Shown in pieces: positions 1-7,974 of a DNA stretch of 10,000 nucleotides. The notes beneath the pieces were generated by a model. That model ran no database searches. It saw nothing but the letters and a program-made list of their open reading frames with translations, and was not told where the DNA came from. Each line of letters starts with the position of its first letter. Positions within the stretch are counted from its first letter, which is position 1. The DNA is from Trachelipus rathkii (Eukaryota; Arthropoda; Malacostraca; Isopoda; Trachelipodidae), in assembly GCA_015478945.1 (NCBI GenBank), contig JABUQX010142268.1, positions 1 to 10,000 of the forward strand, given 5' to 3'. The translations under genes and the position numbers were made by a program.

Positions 1-93
1 TATTGTACTTCGTTCAATATCAATTGGGTGTTTAACCGTTTTCGCATTTTATCAGTGAAACGCTTTGCGTTTCGTGCGCCGCTTCATACTAAC

Positions 94-125
94 ATATATA
101 TATATATACTATATATATATATATA
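94..125. repeat. (AT)n microsatellite, interrupted
   Basis: Alternating AT array broken once by a single C near 109. It ends in ATATACTTAT, an interruption motif that recurs in several other arrays of this window. Confidence 0.95.
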
Positions 126-319
126 CTTATATACGCTAATAGCATACTGCTCACCTGCGCCATATATGCCTGCCGCCTTATATATATACTTTACCACCAT
201 TCACAGGCAGGACTCTTTTCCAATGGAGGGGGTAAAACAAAAAAACAAAAAGAATGAAAAGAAAAAACAAAAAGGAAAGTAAATTCAGCCAGTCCCTTGT
301 CTTGCCTACCGCAATTCCC
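126..319. other. A-rich flank of the minus-strand LINE
   Basis: No gene is recognisable. Positions 228-280 are A-rich and would read as a T-rich stretch on the minus strand, so this is not a poly-A tail for the neighbouring minus-strand LINE. The segment may contain that element's 3' untranslated region, but I cannot fix the end. Short open frames here show no family resemblance. Confidence 0.4.
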
Positions 320-1403
320 TCATGTGGGCACAGACGCGGACTTAAAGAGGAGAAGATTGAATACTGCAGGAGAAGCTTTTTTAATTCAACAAAACAGATG
401 TGGCTGAAGAGAAGAGGCACCACAACGAGTATACCTTGAGTCTCCATTATTTACACAATACTCATGTGAGAGTAGCACCTCTTGTTTTACGAGGGCGACG
501 CAGTGGTTGTGGAATGTGAGAGGTCAATCGTCTCCGAGCACCTGCCGTTATAATACCTATAGAAAGGGTTAGACTTGGCTTATACTCGCTGAGAAAGAGG
601 AACAAGGGAATTGGAAAATATTGGACAGTTTATTATTCTCTTTTAGCCTTAGCCTCAACACTATCCAAAGGAGGGTGGAACAGGATCCACCCCAAATGTG
701 ATAGCAGTATTCCAATACAGGAGCGAATAAAGACTCTTATATAACTGAGTAACTGAGCAGAAGAAAAATTCACGCAATCTGTGAACAGAATTCCCAGCTT
801 CATTGAGACCATTTAGCACTCGATTTGATATGAGGCTCTCCAAGACAAATTTACTTTTATGTTCAGTCCAAGAATAATTATGTTGTCTGGTGAGACATTA
901 GAGCCTTCGAAGGGGATAGGAAAGTTGGGGAGGAGTGTTTTTAGAGAATATGAAGAAGTTGAGTTTTTTTAAGATTGAATTTCACAAAGATGCGGTTAGC
1001 CACTGAGAAATCAGGAAGCCACAGCATCTTGAGGTGAATCGGAACTGAACGAGAGAGGCAGCTCTAGATACAAACGAGAGAACACATTTAAATGAGTGGA
1101 GGAATGGAGAGTTGGCTTAGCAGCATAAGTGAACAGAGTTAGAAGTCCAGCTAAGAAGACCATAAAAAGAAAAGTAGGAATAAAAGGTGGAGATAAAAAC
1201 AGAACCCTGAGGAACACTACAATTAACAAGAAAGGAGAAGGAGGTTGCTCCATCAACAAGTGGAAATGGAACGTCTGAAAGAAACTAGACAAGAGTAAAC
1301 AAAGCGAAGGAGGAAATTCAAATGAAGATAGCTTAGAGAAGCTATGTCAAGCGCTACCACACAGACTCCTCATGGTCCCGAAGGCAGAGACCACATGATC
1401 GTA
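320..1403 (-). pseudogene. LINE reverse transcriptase fragment, C-terminal half (jockey-like, copy A)
   Basis: This is a degraded reverse transcriptase from a non-LTR retrotransposon, read on the minus strand and split over several frames. In order it shows a VALDIA block at 1340-1357 (family form LDISKAFD), a fingers/palm stretch ending in RRSIS, the SVPQGSV motif with VPQG at 1204-1215, and the catalytic box at 1116-1127. Then come a KKTQ-like thumb entry near 965, the LGL(N/S) segment near 880, a thumb domain (780-640), an FxRYYNGRC-like block (about 545) and a C-terminal tail ending at a stop at 320-322. The YADD box reads YAAK, so both metal-binding aspartates are lost. The endonuclease half is absent and about eight residues are missing after LDIA. 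It matches the plus-strand copy at 4331-6100 over the shared region and is the same family in opposite orientation. Family assignment is from memory of crustacean jockey-like elements; non-functional. Confidence 0.85.
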
Positions 1404-1404
1404 T

Positions 1405-1450
1405 TATATATATATACTTATAACCCATATATATATATATATATACTTAT

Positions 1451-1487
<37 letters not shown>

Positions 1488-1490
1488 TAT
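1405..1490. repeat. (AT)n microsatellite, compound
   Basis: Three AT blocks separated by ACTTATAACCC and ACTTATACTAC. The array directly abuts the 5' side of the minus-strand LINE fragment, so it may mark or have replaced that breakpoint. Confidence 0.95.
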
Positions 1491-1912
1491 GTACTCCAAC
1501 CAAATTCATATGCCTCTTGTTCCTTCCATATTTAAATTTAATAAACATTGGCAAAAATGAATACATAGTGGGTTGAGCGAAATTAGAACGATACAGAGCA
1601 ATATGTTGCCCCGACTACGGGTTGGGCACCACTGGCGTATAGTCTGCTCAAGACGGCATGGCATCAAATGTTGATTCTTTAAAGCATTATCTTTCGGGTA
1701 CAGTGAACTTTCTGGTAGCGTCTCATTGCTGCAATCAGGCAGCTGGCTGGTCAAACTGGGGGCAGGGCTCAGGGCTTATGCTAAGACAAAAAGGTGGTCA
1801 TTTAAATGACTTTTATTTCTTGCATTAATAATGACTGTAGATTATATCACTTAGATATTAAATTGAGCTTATTGTTTTTAGAATTGATATAACTATTTTG
1901 AAAAGTACTTGG

Positions 1913-1916
<4 letters not shown>
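1491..1916. other. Unassigned sequence, no recognised gene
   Basis: Positions 1560-1790 are less AT-rich than the surroundings. There is an 82-codon open frame on the minus strand (1506-1754), but I see no family motif, and the other frames are broken. It may be an old repeat fragment. The remainder, 1795-1916, is AT-rich with nothing recognisable. Confidence 0.35.
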
Positions 1917-1972
<56 letters not shown>

Positions 1973-1978
1973 TTATAT

Positions 1979-2011
<33 letters not shown>

Positions 2012-2026
2012 CATATATATATATAT
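1917..2026. repeat. (AT)n microsatellite, interrupted
   Basis: About 110 bp of alternating AT with an ACTTATAT interruption at 1971 and single-base phase slips near 1989 and 2012. Confidence 0.95.
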
Positions 2027-2428
2027 GCCCTTTAATACACAAAAACAATAAATAAAATTTAAGAATCTATGTAGAATGGTTTGTAATGCTATCTGAGAAT
2101 CAATTTTTGTTTCTTTCACTTAATTTTCTCAAATTTCCCATCAGAATTAGTTATATTTACTTATATACATATACAACTTTCGCCCGTCGGAACCGGAACT
2201 TCCCTTTACTGCCCACTTATTCTACACAAAACTTGTGTGCTGGCGTGCTTGCATCAGATACAACAAGCATGTTGTTGTATCCATATTGTGAGCTCTTTAG
2301 TTCTGTAAGCCAAAAATTTGGATAAAGCGGATCAGTAAATTTGTAAGTAAAATATGAATATACTATATAAAGGTTCACGGGGTTTGATTAGAAGTTTAAA
2401 ATCGAAAATGTCACTCTCCGAGCGACCG
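2027..2428. other. AT-rich unassigned DNA
   Basis: No gene is recognisable. A 79-codon open frame at 2086-2325 has no motif or matching neighbour. It contains a perfect 10-bp hairpin at 2257-2281, listed separately. Confidence 0.35.
2257..2281. repeat. Perfect 10-bp inverted repeat, 5-nt loop
   Basis: GATACAACAA at 2257-2266 and its exact complement TTGTTGTATC at 2272-2281 flank the loop GCATG. It is not simple-sequence DNA, unlike most self-complementary stretches here. Function unknown. Confidence 0.8.
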
Positions 2429-2475
2429 AAAAAAAAAAAAAAAAAAAAAAAAAAGGGGTATTTTTTTTTTCTTTT
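2429..2475. repeat. Poly-A followed by poly-T (tail-to-tail junction)
   Basis: Twenty-six A at 2429-2454, then GGGGTA, then ten T, C and four T to 2475. On the plus strand the A run looks like the end of a retroposed sequence. On the minus strand the T run reads as A4-G-A10, another tail-like end, so two retroposed sequences may meet here. Slippage of a foldback is an alternative. Confidence 0.7.
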
Positions 2476-2488
2476 GGATCACTATATT

Positions 2489-2760
2489 TTAAAATGGATT
2501 TAACGATGCTTCAGACATGACGAAACTATAGGCTATAGACAACACAACGTAAGCCGTTGGCGTTTTTGCATTTGGCGCCTTACGGCATGAAATGATGCTC
2601 GTTTTGCATGCTCTTTTTGTATTACCGCACAGAAAGATACTGGCCGTAATACACCCGGCGTAGGCTGCCTGGCTACCGCGAAGTTTGCTCTGCCGCCAGC
2701 GCTGATTTGGCGTTCTTACTATAATCTTGATCATCATGCAGGCGTGGTTGGTACGTTTGG
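2489..2760. other. Compositionally distinct island, unidentified
   Basis: This stretch is clearly richer in G and C than its AT-rich flanks and holds CpG-containing words such as GGCGCC and CCGGCG. An 82-codon open frame runs on the minus strand (2489-2737), but its protein has no motif I recognise. Its minus-strand 3' side leads into the A-tail-like run at 2461-2475, which would suit a retroposed fragment in minus orientation. It could be a SINE, LINE tail or processed pseudogene piece; I cannot decide. Confidence 0.4.
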
Positions 2761-3055
2761 TTTGATGAATTTATTCAAGCTAAAATTAACTTTAAATCAA
2801 TTTCTTCTAAGTCGATGAACTCCATCACTAATAGTTGATCAAATTATTTGTAATATAAACCATGTTATTTTATATTTCTGCTTATTCCAAAACCACGTGC
2901 TCCACTCATCACAACAGCTGATTCAATTTTTGTAAACAAAAGTAACTTTTATGAGAAATCGCGATCGTTTAGGCAAAAAAATAATTGTTGAAACTTGTCT
3001 AAAGAGAAAGAAATTAAATTAAGCACAAAATGACAAAAACGATAACGGTCTTACA
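2761..3055. other. AT-rich DNA, nothing recognised
   Basis: No open frame of note and no repeat structure seen by eye. Confidence 0.5.
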
Positions 3056-3066
3056 CGCTTCATGCT

Positions 3067-3132
<66 letters not shown>

Positions 3133-3136
3133 ATAT

Positions 3137-3173
<37 letters not shown>

Positions 3174-3190
3174 TCCGCTTCATGTTTAAA
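3056..3190. repeat. 15-bp direct repeats bracketing an (AT)n array
   Basis: CGCTTCATGCTTAAA at 3056-3070 and CGCTTCATGTTTAAA at 3176-3190 differ at one base (14 of 15 match). A similar CCGCTTCATA occurs at 79-88 just ahead of the first AT array. The arrangement could be a target-site duplication, a duplication of flank by array rearrangement, or chance. Confidence 0.6.
3069..3171. repeat. (AT)n microsatellite in two blocks
   Basis: Blocks at 3069-3130 and 3141-3171 are separated by CCATATCTTA. The pair is flanked by near-identical 15-bp direct repeats at 3056-3070 and 3176-3190. Confidence 0.95.
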
Positions 3191-3643
3191 AAAAACTGAG
3201 AAAAAATTTATATTTTAACTTAAGGAAAATAAATACATATTTGTGAATTGTGATAAACCTTTCTTGTGTTAACTGTAAGAATGTACTATTAGTCTATTAA
3301 TTACTATAATTAGTGAAATCAAACTTATTTAGTTGAGTTTGATCAAATCTCATTTCGGTTCATATCAGCGGAATTACACGGTAACCATTTGTTTATAAGC
3401 AAGTAGTGTGAATTGGGTTACATCCCGTGAACACTACCTTCACTAAAAAAAAGATGAATTGATGAATTTTCATTGAATTTATTACGTCATAATTCGCTGA
3501 TCAATTTTCTATATTTATATTTTTATGCATAACCATAACTGAGTAAATGACAAATAAATTACTGATTTTTAAATATATTTGAAAAAGTGGAAAGTTCGGG
3601 TAAATACCAGCCGGAACCTTAAAAAATCGAGTTCAGTATATCC

Positions 3644-3646
<3 letters not shown>
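3191..3646. other. AT-rich DNA with short inverted repeats
   Basis: No gene seen. Two weak hairpins are visible. ATCAAACTTA (3318-3327) pairs with TGAGTTTGAT (3334-3343) with one G-T pair, and GTAGTGT (3403-3409) pairs with ACACTAC (3431-3437) across a 21-nt loop. Both are short enough to occur by chance. Confidence 0.4.
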
Positions 3647-3736
<90 letters not shown>

Positions 3737-3740
3737 TATA
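3647..3740. repeat. (AT)n microsatellite in three blocks
   Basis: Blocks are separated by GCAC near 3681 and a single C at 3731. Confidence 0.95.
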
Positions 3741-3787
3741 CTGCTTTTCTATATTTATTTCTATATATTTAATATAAAGATATATAT

Positions 3788-3790
<3 letters not shown>

Positions 3791-3826
<36 letters not shown>
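3791..3826. repeat. (GA)18 microsatellite
   Basis: An uninterrupted GA run immediately downstream of an AT-rich stretch. The mirror situation, (CT)n next to (AT)n, occurs at 7380-7464. Confidence 0.97.
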
Positions 3827-3829
<3 letters not shown>

Positions 3830-3840
3830 ATATACTTTTC

Positions 3841-4330
3841 AAGCATCCCAATTTTTTGTATACTAATGAACAATACAAATAACATTACAACTATTAATAT
3901 ATCATATTATTGATAAACGAAAATAACTCGGAAACCTTTGATGAGATGATGATGATGATTCACGAGATTTATCTCGTGCAAAAAGAGTGCTTACTAAATC
4001 TAGCGAATATGGCAAAATCTCACCCCCCCCCCCATTCCATTGGGCATATTAAGTGTTGGGTTGGAACATTCGTCTGCTCCCCAGAGCTCAATGGTTCGTC
4101 CCCTTCAATCCTCAAATTTTCCCCCGAGCTCAATGGTTCGTTCCCTTAAGCGCCTCACACAAAAGGTATCCCCAGTTTACTCCTTCCTACCTCCTTCACA
4201 TACACCCTACAATCTTACAAACACTCAAATTCTCTCTTTCAACACATAAAAATGGGGAAGAAATTATAAGGTCTCGGAAAGGCTAAGAGGGGCAGCAACA
4301 AAAGAATGCCATTTTCTCATCGCTTGGGAG
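3841..4330. other. Sequence upstream of the plus-strand LINE, possible 5' leader
   Basis: It contains (GAT)5 at 3945-3959, an 18-bp near-palindrome at 3961-3978, eleven C at 4023-4033 and a tandem duplication at 4084-4147. The pyrimidine-rich part at 4150-4250 and the purine-rich part at 4250-4330 run straight into the LINE and may be its 5' untranslated region. Overlapping open frames at 3910-4286 end in unrelated frames and show no domain. Confidence 0.4.
4084..4147. repeat. Tandem duplication, 42-bp period
   Basis: GAGCTCAATGGTTCG followed by TCCCCTT (4084-4105) recurs as GAGCTCAATGGTTCG followed by TTCCCTT (4126-4147), 21 of 22 bases identical. The spacer of about 20 bp is present once. 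It could be a partial promoter-like repeat of a LINE leader or a local duplication. Confidence 0.8.
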
Positions 4331-6100
4331 TTGGTGGAGTGACGGGTCTCTGATGCTGGTTTTATTGCCGCCCAAGACTACCGACTTGACCTGGTGCACG
4401 GTCCACTTTCTTCATTAACTTTCGCAACATTGAATTCTCTATCCTAATTCAAACTTTGAACAATACATTTAATCTTCAAGAAATTTTTATCCGAAATTCG
4501 GGTGTCTGATCTCTCCGACAGCTAACTCTACTCTGTTCTCTTTTATTGTTTGTCCTCCCTTAAATTTTTATCCAAAGGCTGATGTTGAGCATAACTACCC
4601 AACGTCGTTTATATTCGCGTTTCTAATTTGAAATCTTCTAAATTTTCTACTTTATGGCATAGGATTATTTACCAGTCAATCTAGGATTAAACTCAATTGT
4701 TCTGCCTACTTATCTCCTAATTTTATTAACATTATTTTATTTTCTATTCTTCGATTATTTTATCTCTACTCCAAAATAGAACACGCTTTTCTTCCCTTCC
4801 CAATTCTCTGAAATCATTATTTTCTATAATTTCAATGTTCACCACAAAAATTGGGATTTCCTCTAGTCCTCAATATACACCTGATGAACTTTTTTCTTTC
4901 CAGAATAACTTTGAGAAAATGGTGCAACTACCCCCCCCCCCGTATCATGATAGTCTTGGGGATTAACCCAGGAATCTTGACTTTTTTCGAATTTACAATC
5001 CTTCTACTGTTAAACTCTTTTCAGCTCTGGGTTCCTCAGATTACATTCTTTTCTCAGTTTTCTGTTCTATTTCATCAAGACTTCAGCAGGAACGGCTACA
5101 GTCTACGCCGATGAGACATATTTCGCACTTTGTTATTGTTAACTTTTTCAGACTTGCGGTCGTACTTCTTTGATTTACCAAGAAATGTTGAAGTGAGAAC
5201 GTTCCCTTGAAATGGACAGAACGAATAAACTAACTCATTCTCTCTAGCATGGAGGCGTGCACATCTGTTACTTAAATTAAAACTAATGAACCTTGGTTTA
5301 ACTCTGGCTGTTCTCGAATTCGTCGTAGGGAAACTGCCTTAAGGAATTTATAATTTTTACTATAATTTTTAAACAATATTTCTAATCCCTCTTCATCACG
5401 TTCTTCTTGGTATTTTTCGATATCAAATATTATCAAACTTTGCTTCTTCCTTCACATCTTCTGACGATACTGCAAAAAATACAACGGCTGTCTTACCTTT
5501 TGCAGCTCACCTCTTAGTTCATCAAATCTTTTCCTCTAATTCCACTTTAGATGATTTCCAAGAGCAATTCCTCCTTCACCTCCCTCCGGAGCTAGCACCA
5601 AGCCTTGGTAAACTGCGTTTCTGCCTATCCACTTCAACCTTTCCTTCTTGCCGGAAGTGTGGTACCTCTCAACCCACTAACCATTGTCCTATCGTTTTAA
5701 ATACCTCTTTTCCTTCCAAGTTTCCGAATCTATCTCTAACAGGAAGGAAGATCTGAAAATATTCAAAACTTCTGATCTTATCTCAAATTGTCAACTGTAT
5801 AACTTCCGTAAGGAGAGATTCTCTGTTGATCTTCCATAAATTATTTCTGCCTCTTGGTCCAATGCTCTTTGGTGTATCTTCTGCTGCGGGGTTGGACATA
5901 TCAAAGCTTTTGATTTGGCACAATTTTTATCCAAATTTCCTTTCCGGTCCTTCTACAGCAGCTGTTGAAGAGAGCGCCTTTTATCCTTTATATCTATCAA
6001 TAGAAGTTTTCCCTCAGGGCTTTGTTTTATTCCAAACTTTTTCTACTTTTCATTAATGGCCTTCTTCATGTCACCTTCTCGACTGTCCACATTTAGGTCC
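4331..6100 (+). pseudogene. Decayed LINE with endonuclease and partial reverse transcriptase (jockey-like, copy B)
   Basis: This is a non-LTR retrotransposon with an AP-type endonuclease followed by reverse transcriptase, readable only by moving between frames. The endonuclease starts near FINFRNI (4411). It continues through SNLKSSKFSTLW (about 4620-4660), YLSPNF (about 4708), NFNVHHKNW (4828-4854, family form GDFNVHH), VQLP (4922) and LGSSDY (5027-5044, family form LGSSDH). A linker with EPWFNSGCSR lies near 5290-5325. The reverse transcriptase shows SSNSTLDDF (about 5530), CLSTSTFPSC (about 5622-5651), NHCPIVLN (about 5680), LDISK (about 5890), PNFLSG and a GVPQG block degenerated to EVFPQG (6003-6020). 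It ends at LFLLFINGLL (6037-6066) and a stop near 6098. The palm segment between TLDD and CLSTST is deleted, and the YADD box, thumb and C-terminus are missing. Both endonuclease catalytic positions are changed (D to N, H to Y). Non-functional. Confidence 0.9.
4931..4941 (+). repeat. Poly-C run of 11 inside the endonuclease
   Basis: Eleven C replace the codons that in this LINE family follow VQLP. It is likely a slippage expansion after the element died. A second C11 lies at 4023-4033. Confidence 0.85.
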
Positions 6101-6179
6101 CTCACAAACATATACATACACGCCTGGTTCAATAATACCATCCACATACAATTTCAATCCTTTTACAGAGCCATAATCT
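6101..6179 (+). other. Junction between two LINE fragments
   Basis: Neither LINE family can be followed confidently here. A run of codons without stop continues in one frame from 6056 to 6277, but its protein only becomes recognisable, as the second LINE, near 6220. Confidence 0.4.
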
Positions 6180-6900
6180 CCTATTCACGATTTATAAAGT
6201 ATATGAAGAAATTGATTCTTTCAAAGTCAACTCATACTTACAAATTTTTCACAAACATGATTGAAGCACAGTTCTAGCCATAACAAACGTCATTAAAATA
6301 TTATATTTGAAACAGCACCCAGACACGGTATTCTTCAACAAAATCCTAAACACTCAAATTCCAACCATTAAAAAAAAAATCATTGCCAACCTCTTATTTA
6401 ATAGAACAGCAAAGGTACTTCAAAGAAAATATTCAAAAAAAAAACTCGACTATTCAATGGAGTTCCACAGGGTGCAGTTTTGTTCTCAGTGCCGTGTTCT
6501 ATGCATGACATGTAATTTTGCGCGATCCCTAGTAATAATTAGCAGGAGGCCTAACTATCTTCTCAAGTTCAGCTACCTACAATATACAATCCTACTCTCT
6601 TAACCAGGGCGCTGACTTATACAAAATGGAATGTTTGTCTCACACCAAAACTTCTCCCTCTTCAATCACCCTTTGGACAGCAAACAAACTAGAAGATAGC
6701 ACCCATTCCACAGTAACTCTTCAATAGCTCCTATAATCTGCAAATCTAACTATAATATTAAATTGGAAAAAGAGCAAAATATGGCTTTAAAAGCAATAGC
6801 TAACTGCCTCCCCACCATCCTAATCACTCATCCACAATGTGAAACAAAAATATTTGCTATAAAAGACCATCTCGACATAATGTGCACCCAATTCTTTTAG
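6180..6900 (+). pseudogene. Decayed LINE reverse transcriptase of a second family (copy C)
   Basis: This is a reverse transcriptase fragment of another crustacean-type non-LTR family, distinct from copies A and B. Order seen: SKSTHTYKFF (about 6222-6250, family form KHSTHTAL), then DTVFFNKILNTQIP (about 6322-6363, from a SKAFDTVNH-type block). After these come NLLFNRTAKVLQRKYS (about 6388-6437) and GVPQGAVL (6460-6483). The catalytic box is degenerated to LAGG in LAGGLTIFSS (6539-6568), with both aspartates replaced by glycine. Next are a thumb-like stretch ending NKLEDSTHSTVTLQ (about 6685-6726) and, after a deletion of roughly a hundred residues, LEKEQNMALKAIANCLPT to a stop at 6898-6900. 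The 5' half with the endonuclease is missing. It follows copy B head-to-tail. Family resemblance is from memory; the start is uncertain by about 80 bp. Confidence 0.82.
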
Positions 6901-7045
6901 TAAAATCCTGGTCTCTATTTTTTTTATCACCATTTGCATTTTTCACTATTCAACATACAAGTCCATTGAGATTAAAAAAAAAAATCCTATTACCTCTACC
7001 TCCGCCTCCTTAGCCAGGCTCAGCTCAGGACATCACCCCTACTTT
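6901..7045 (+). other. Probable tail of the second LINE, decayed
   Basis: A pyrimidine-rich stretch with T8 and A11 runs between the last recognisable LINE frame and the polypurine tract. No motif is clear enough to assign. Confidence 0.35.
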
Positions 7046-7170
7046 CAAGAAGAAGAAAAAGAAAAAATAGAAAAAAGAAAAAGAAAAAAAAAAGAAAAGA
7101 AAAAGAAAAGAAAAAAAAAAAAAAAAAAAAAGAAAAAGAAAAAGGAAAGAAAGAAAAGAAAAGAAGAAAG
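7046..7170. repeat. Polypurine (A/G) tract, about 125 bp
   Basis: A nearly pure A/G run, with one T at 7068, made of AAAG/AAAAAG units and a long A stretch. It lies downstream of the second LINE and could derive from a tail or be an independent low-complexity expansion. Such tracts with mirror symmetry can form triplex DNA. Confidence 0.95.
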
Positions 7171-7370
7171 TCCCAAAGCTGTTTGCTCCAGATGCCCTTT
7201 ACACTCGCATTATGCCTGCTGAATACCTATTGGTGGAGTGACCGGTCCTCGCACTCAACAGTCCAAAGACCAAAAACATTAGCACTCTATAAAATTTCTA
7301 GTCCCGGTCGGTTGATGTTGCGGTATTCCTTCGAGCCACTCACTCACTTATTATAGAAGCGAAATGGAGA
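7171..7370. other. Possible repeat-element fragment sharing a motif with the LINE leader
   Basis: Positions 7230-7246 match 4331-4347 at 16 of 17 bases (core TTGGTGGAGTGAC). The rest of the segment is less AT-rich than the flanks, with words such as AGTCCCGGTCGG. No coding family is recognised. It may be the end of a LINE or SINE truncated by the polypurine tract; orientation is undecided. Confidence 0.4.
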
Positions 7371-7379
7371 GCCATAATA

Positions 7380-7399
7380 TCTCTCTCTCTCTCTCTCTC

Positions 7400-7464
<65 letters not shown>
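7380..7464. repeat. Compound (CT)n-(AT)n microsatellite
   Basis: CT units at 7380-7402 pass directly into AT units at 7404-7464, ending in ATACTTATTCATATATATA. Confidence 0.97.
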
Positions 7465-7465
<1 letters not shown>

Positions 7466-7480
7466 TTATTCATATATATA

Positions 7481-7851
<371 letters not shown>

Positions 7852-7885
7852 GGCATGTAACTCTTGAGGTCCTTTAAATGTTACC

Positions 7886-7957
<72 letters not shown>

Positions 7958-7974
7958 CATAATAATAATAATAA
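7886..7974. repeat. (AAT)n microsatellite
   Basis: Some thirty AAT units with single-base interruptions (C for T or A) near 7915 and 7959. A shorter AAT stretch reappears at 8446-8486 in inverted form. Confidence 0.97.

Noticed and set aside
178..447. 89-codon minus-strand open frame
   Set aside because: It overlaps the C-terminal end of LINE copy A, and its later part is low-complexity Phe/Leu from an A-rich run. It is not an independent gene.
661..843. 60-codon minus-strand open frame
   Set aside because: It is a wrong-frame reading of the LINE copy A thumb domain; the adjacent frame gives the family match.
1506..1754. 82-codon minus-strand open frame
   Set aside because: No domain, motif or neighbour supports it, and its length is ordinary for this much noncoding DNA.
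2086..2325. 79-codon plus-strand open frame
   Set aside because: Phe/Leu/Tyr-rich reading of AT-rich DNA without any recognisable motif.
2489..2737. Minus-strand open frame as a true exon
   Set aside because: The composition is distinct, but I see no family motif, and the tail-like runs beside it point to a retroposed repeat instead.
3030..3218. Open frame with long Ile-Tyr repeats
   Set aside because: It arises from translating an (AT)n array. The same holds for frames at 28-282, 1344-1535, 7351-7626, 7364-7549 and 8608-8950 on either strand.
3910..4286. Three overlapping open frames as a small gene
   Set aside because: The frames overlap each other in different phases across a tandem duplication and a poly-C run, and none carries a domain.
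7886..7974. Regularly spaced repeats as a possible CRISPR array
   Set aside because: It is a trinucleotide microsatellite with no spacers, in an evidently eukaryotic sequence.
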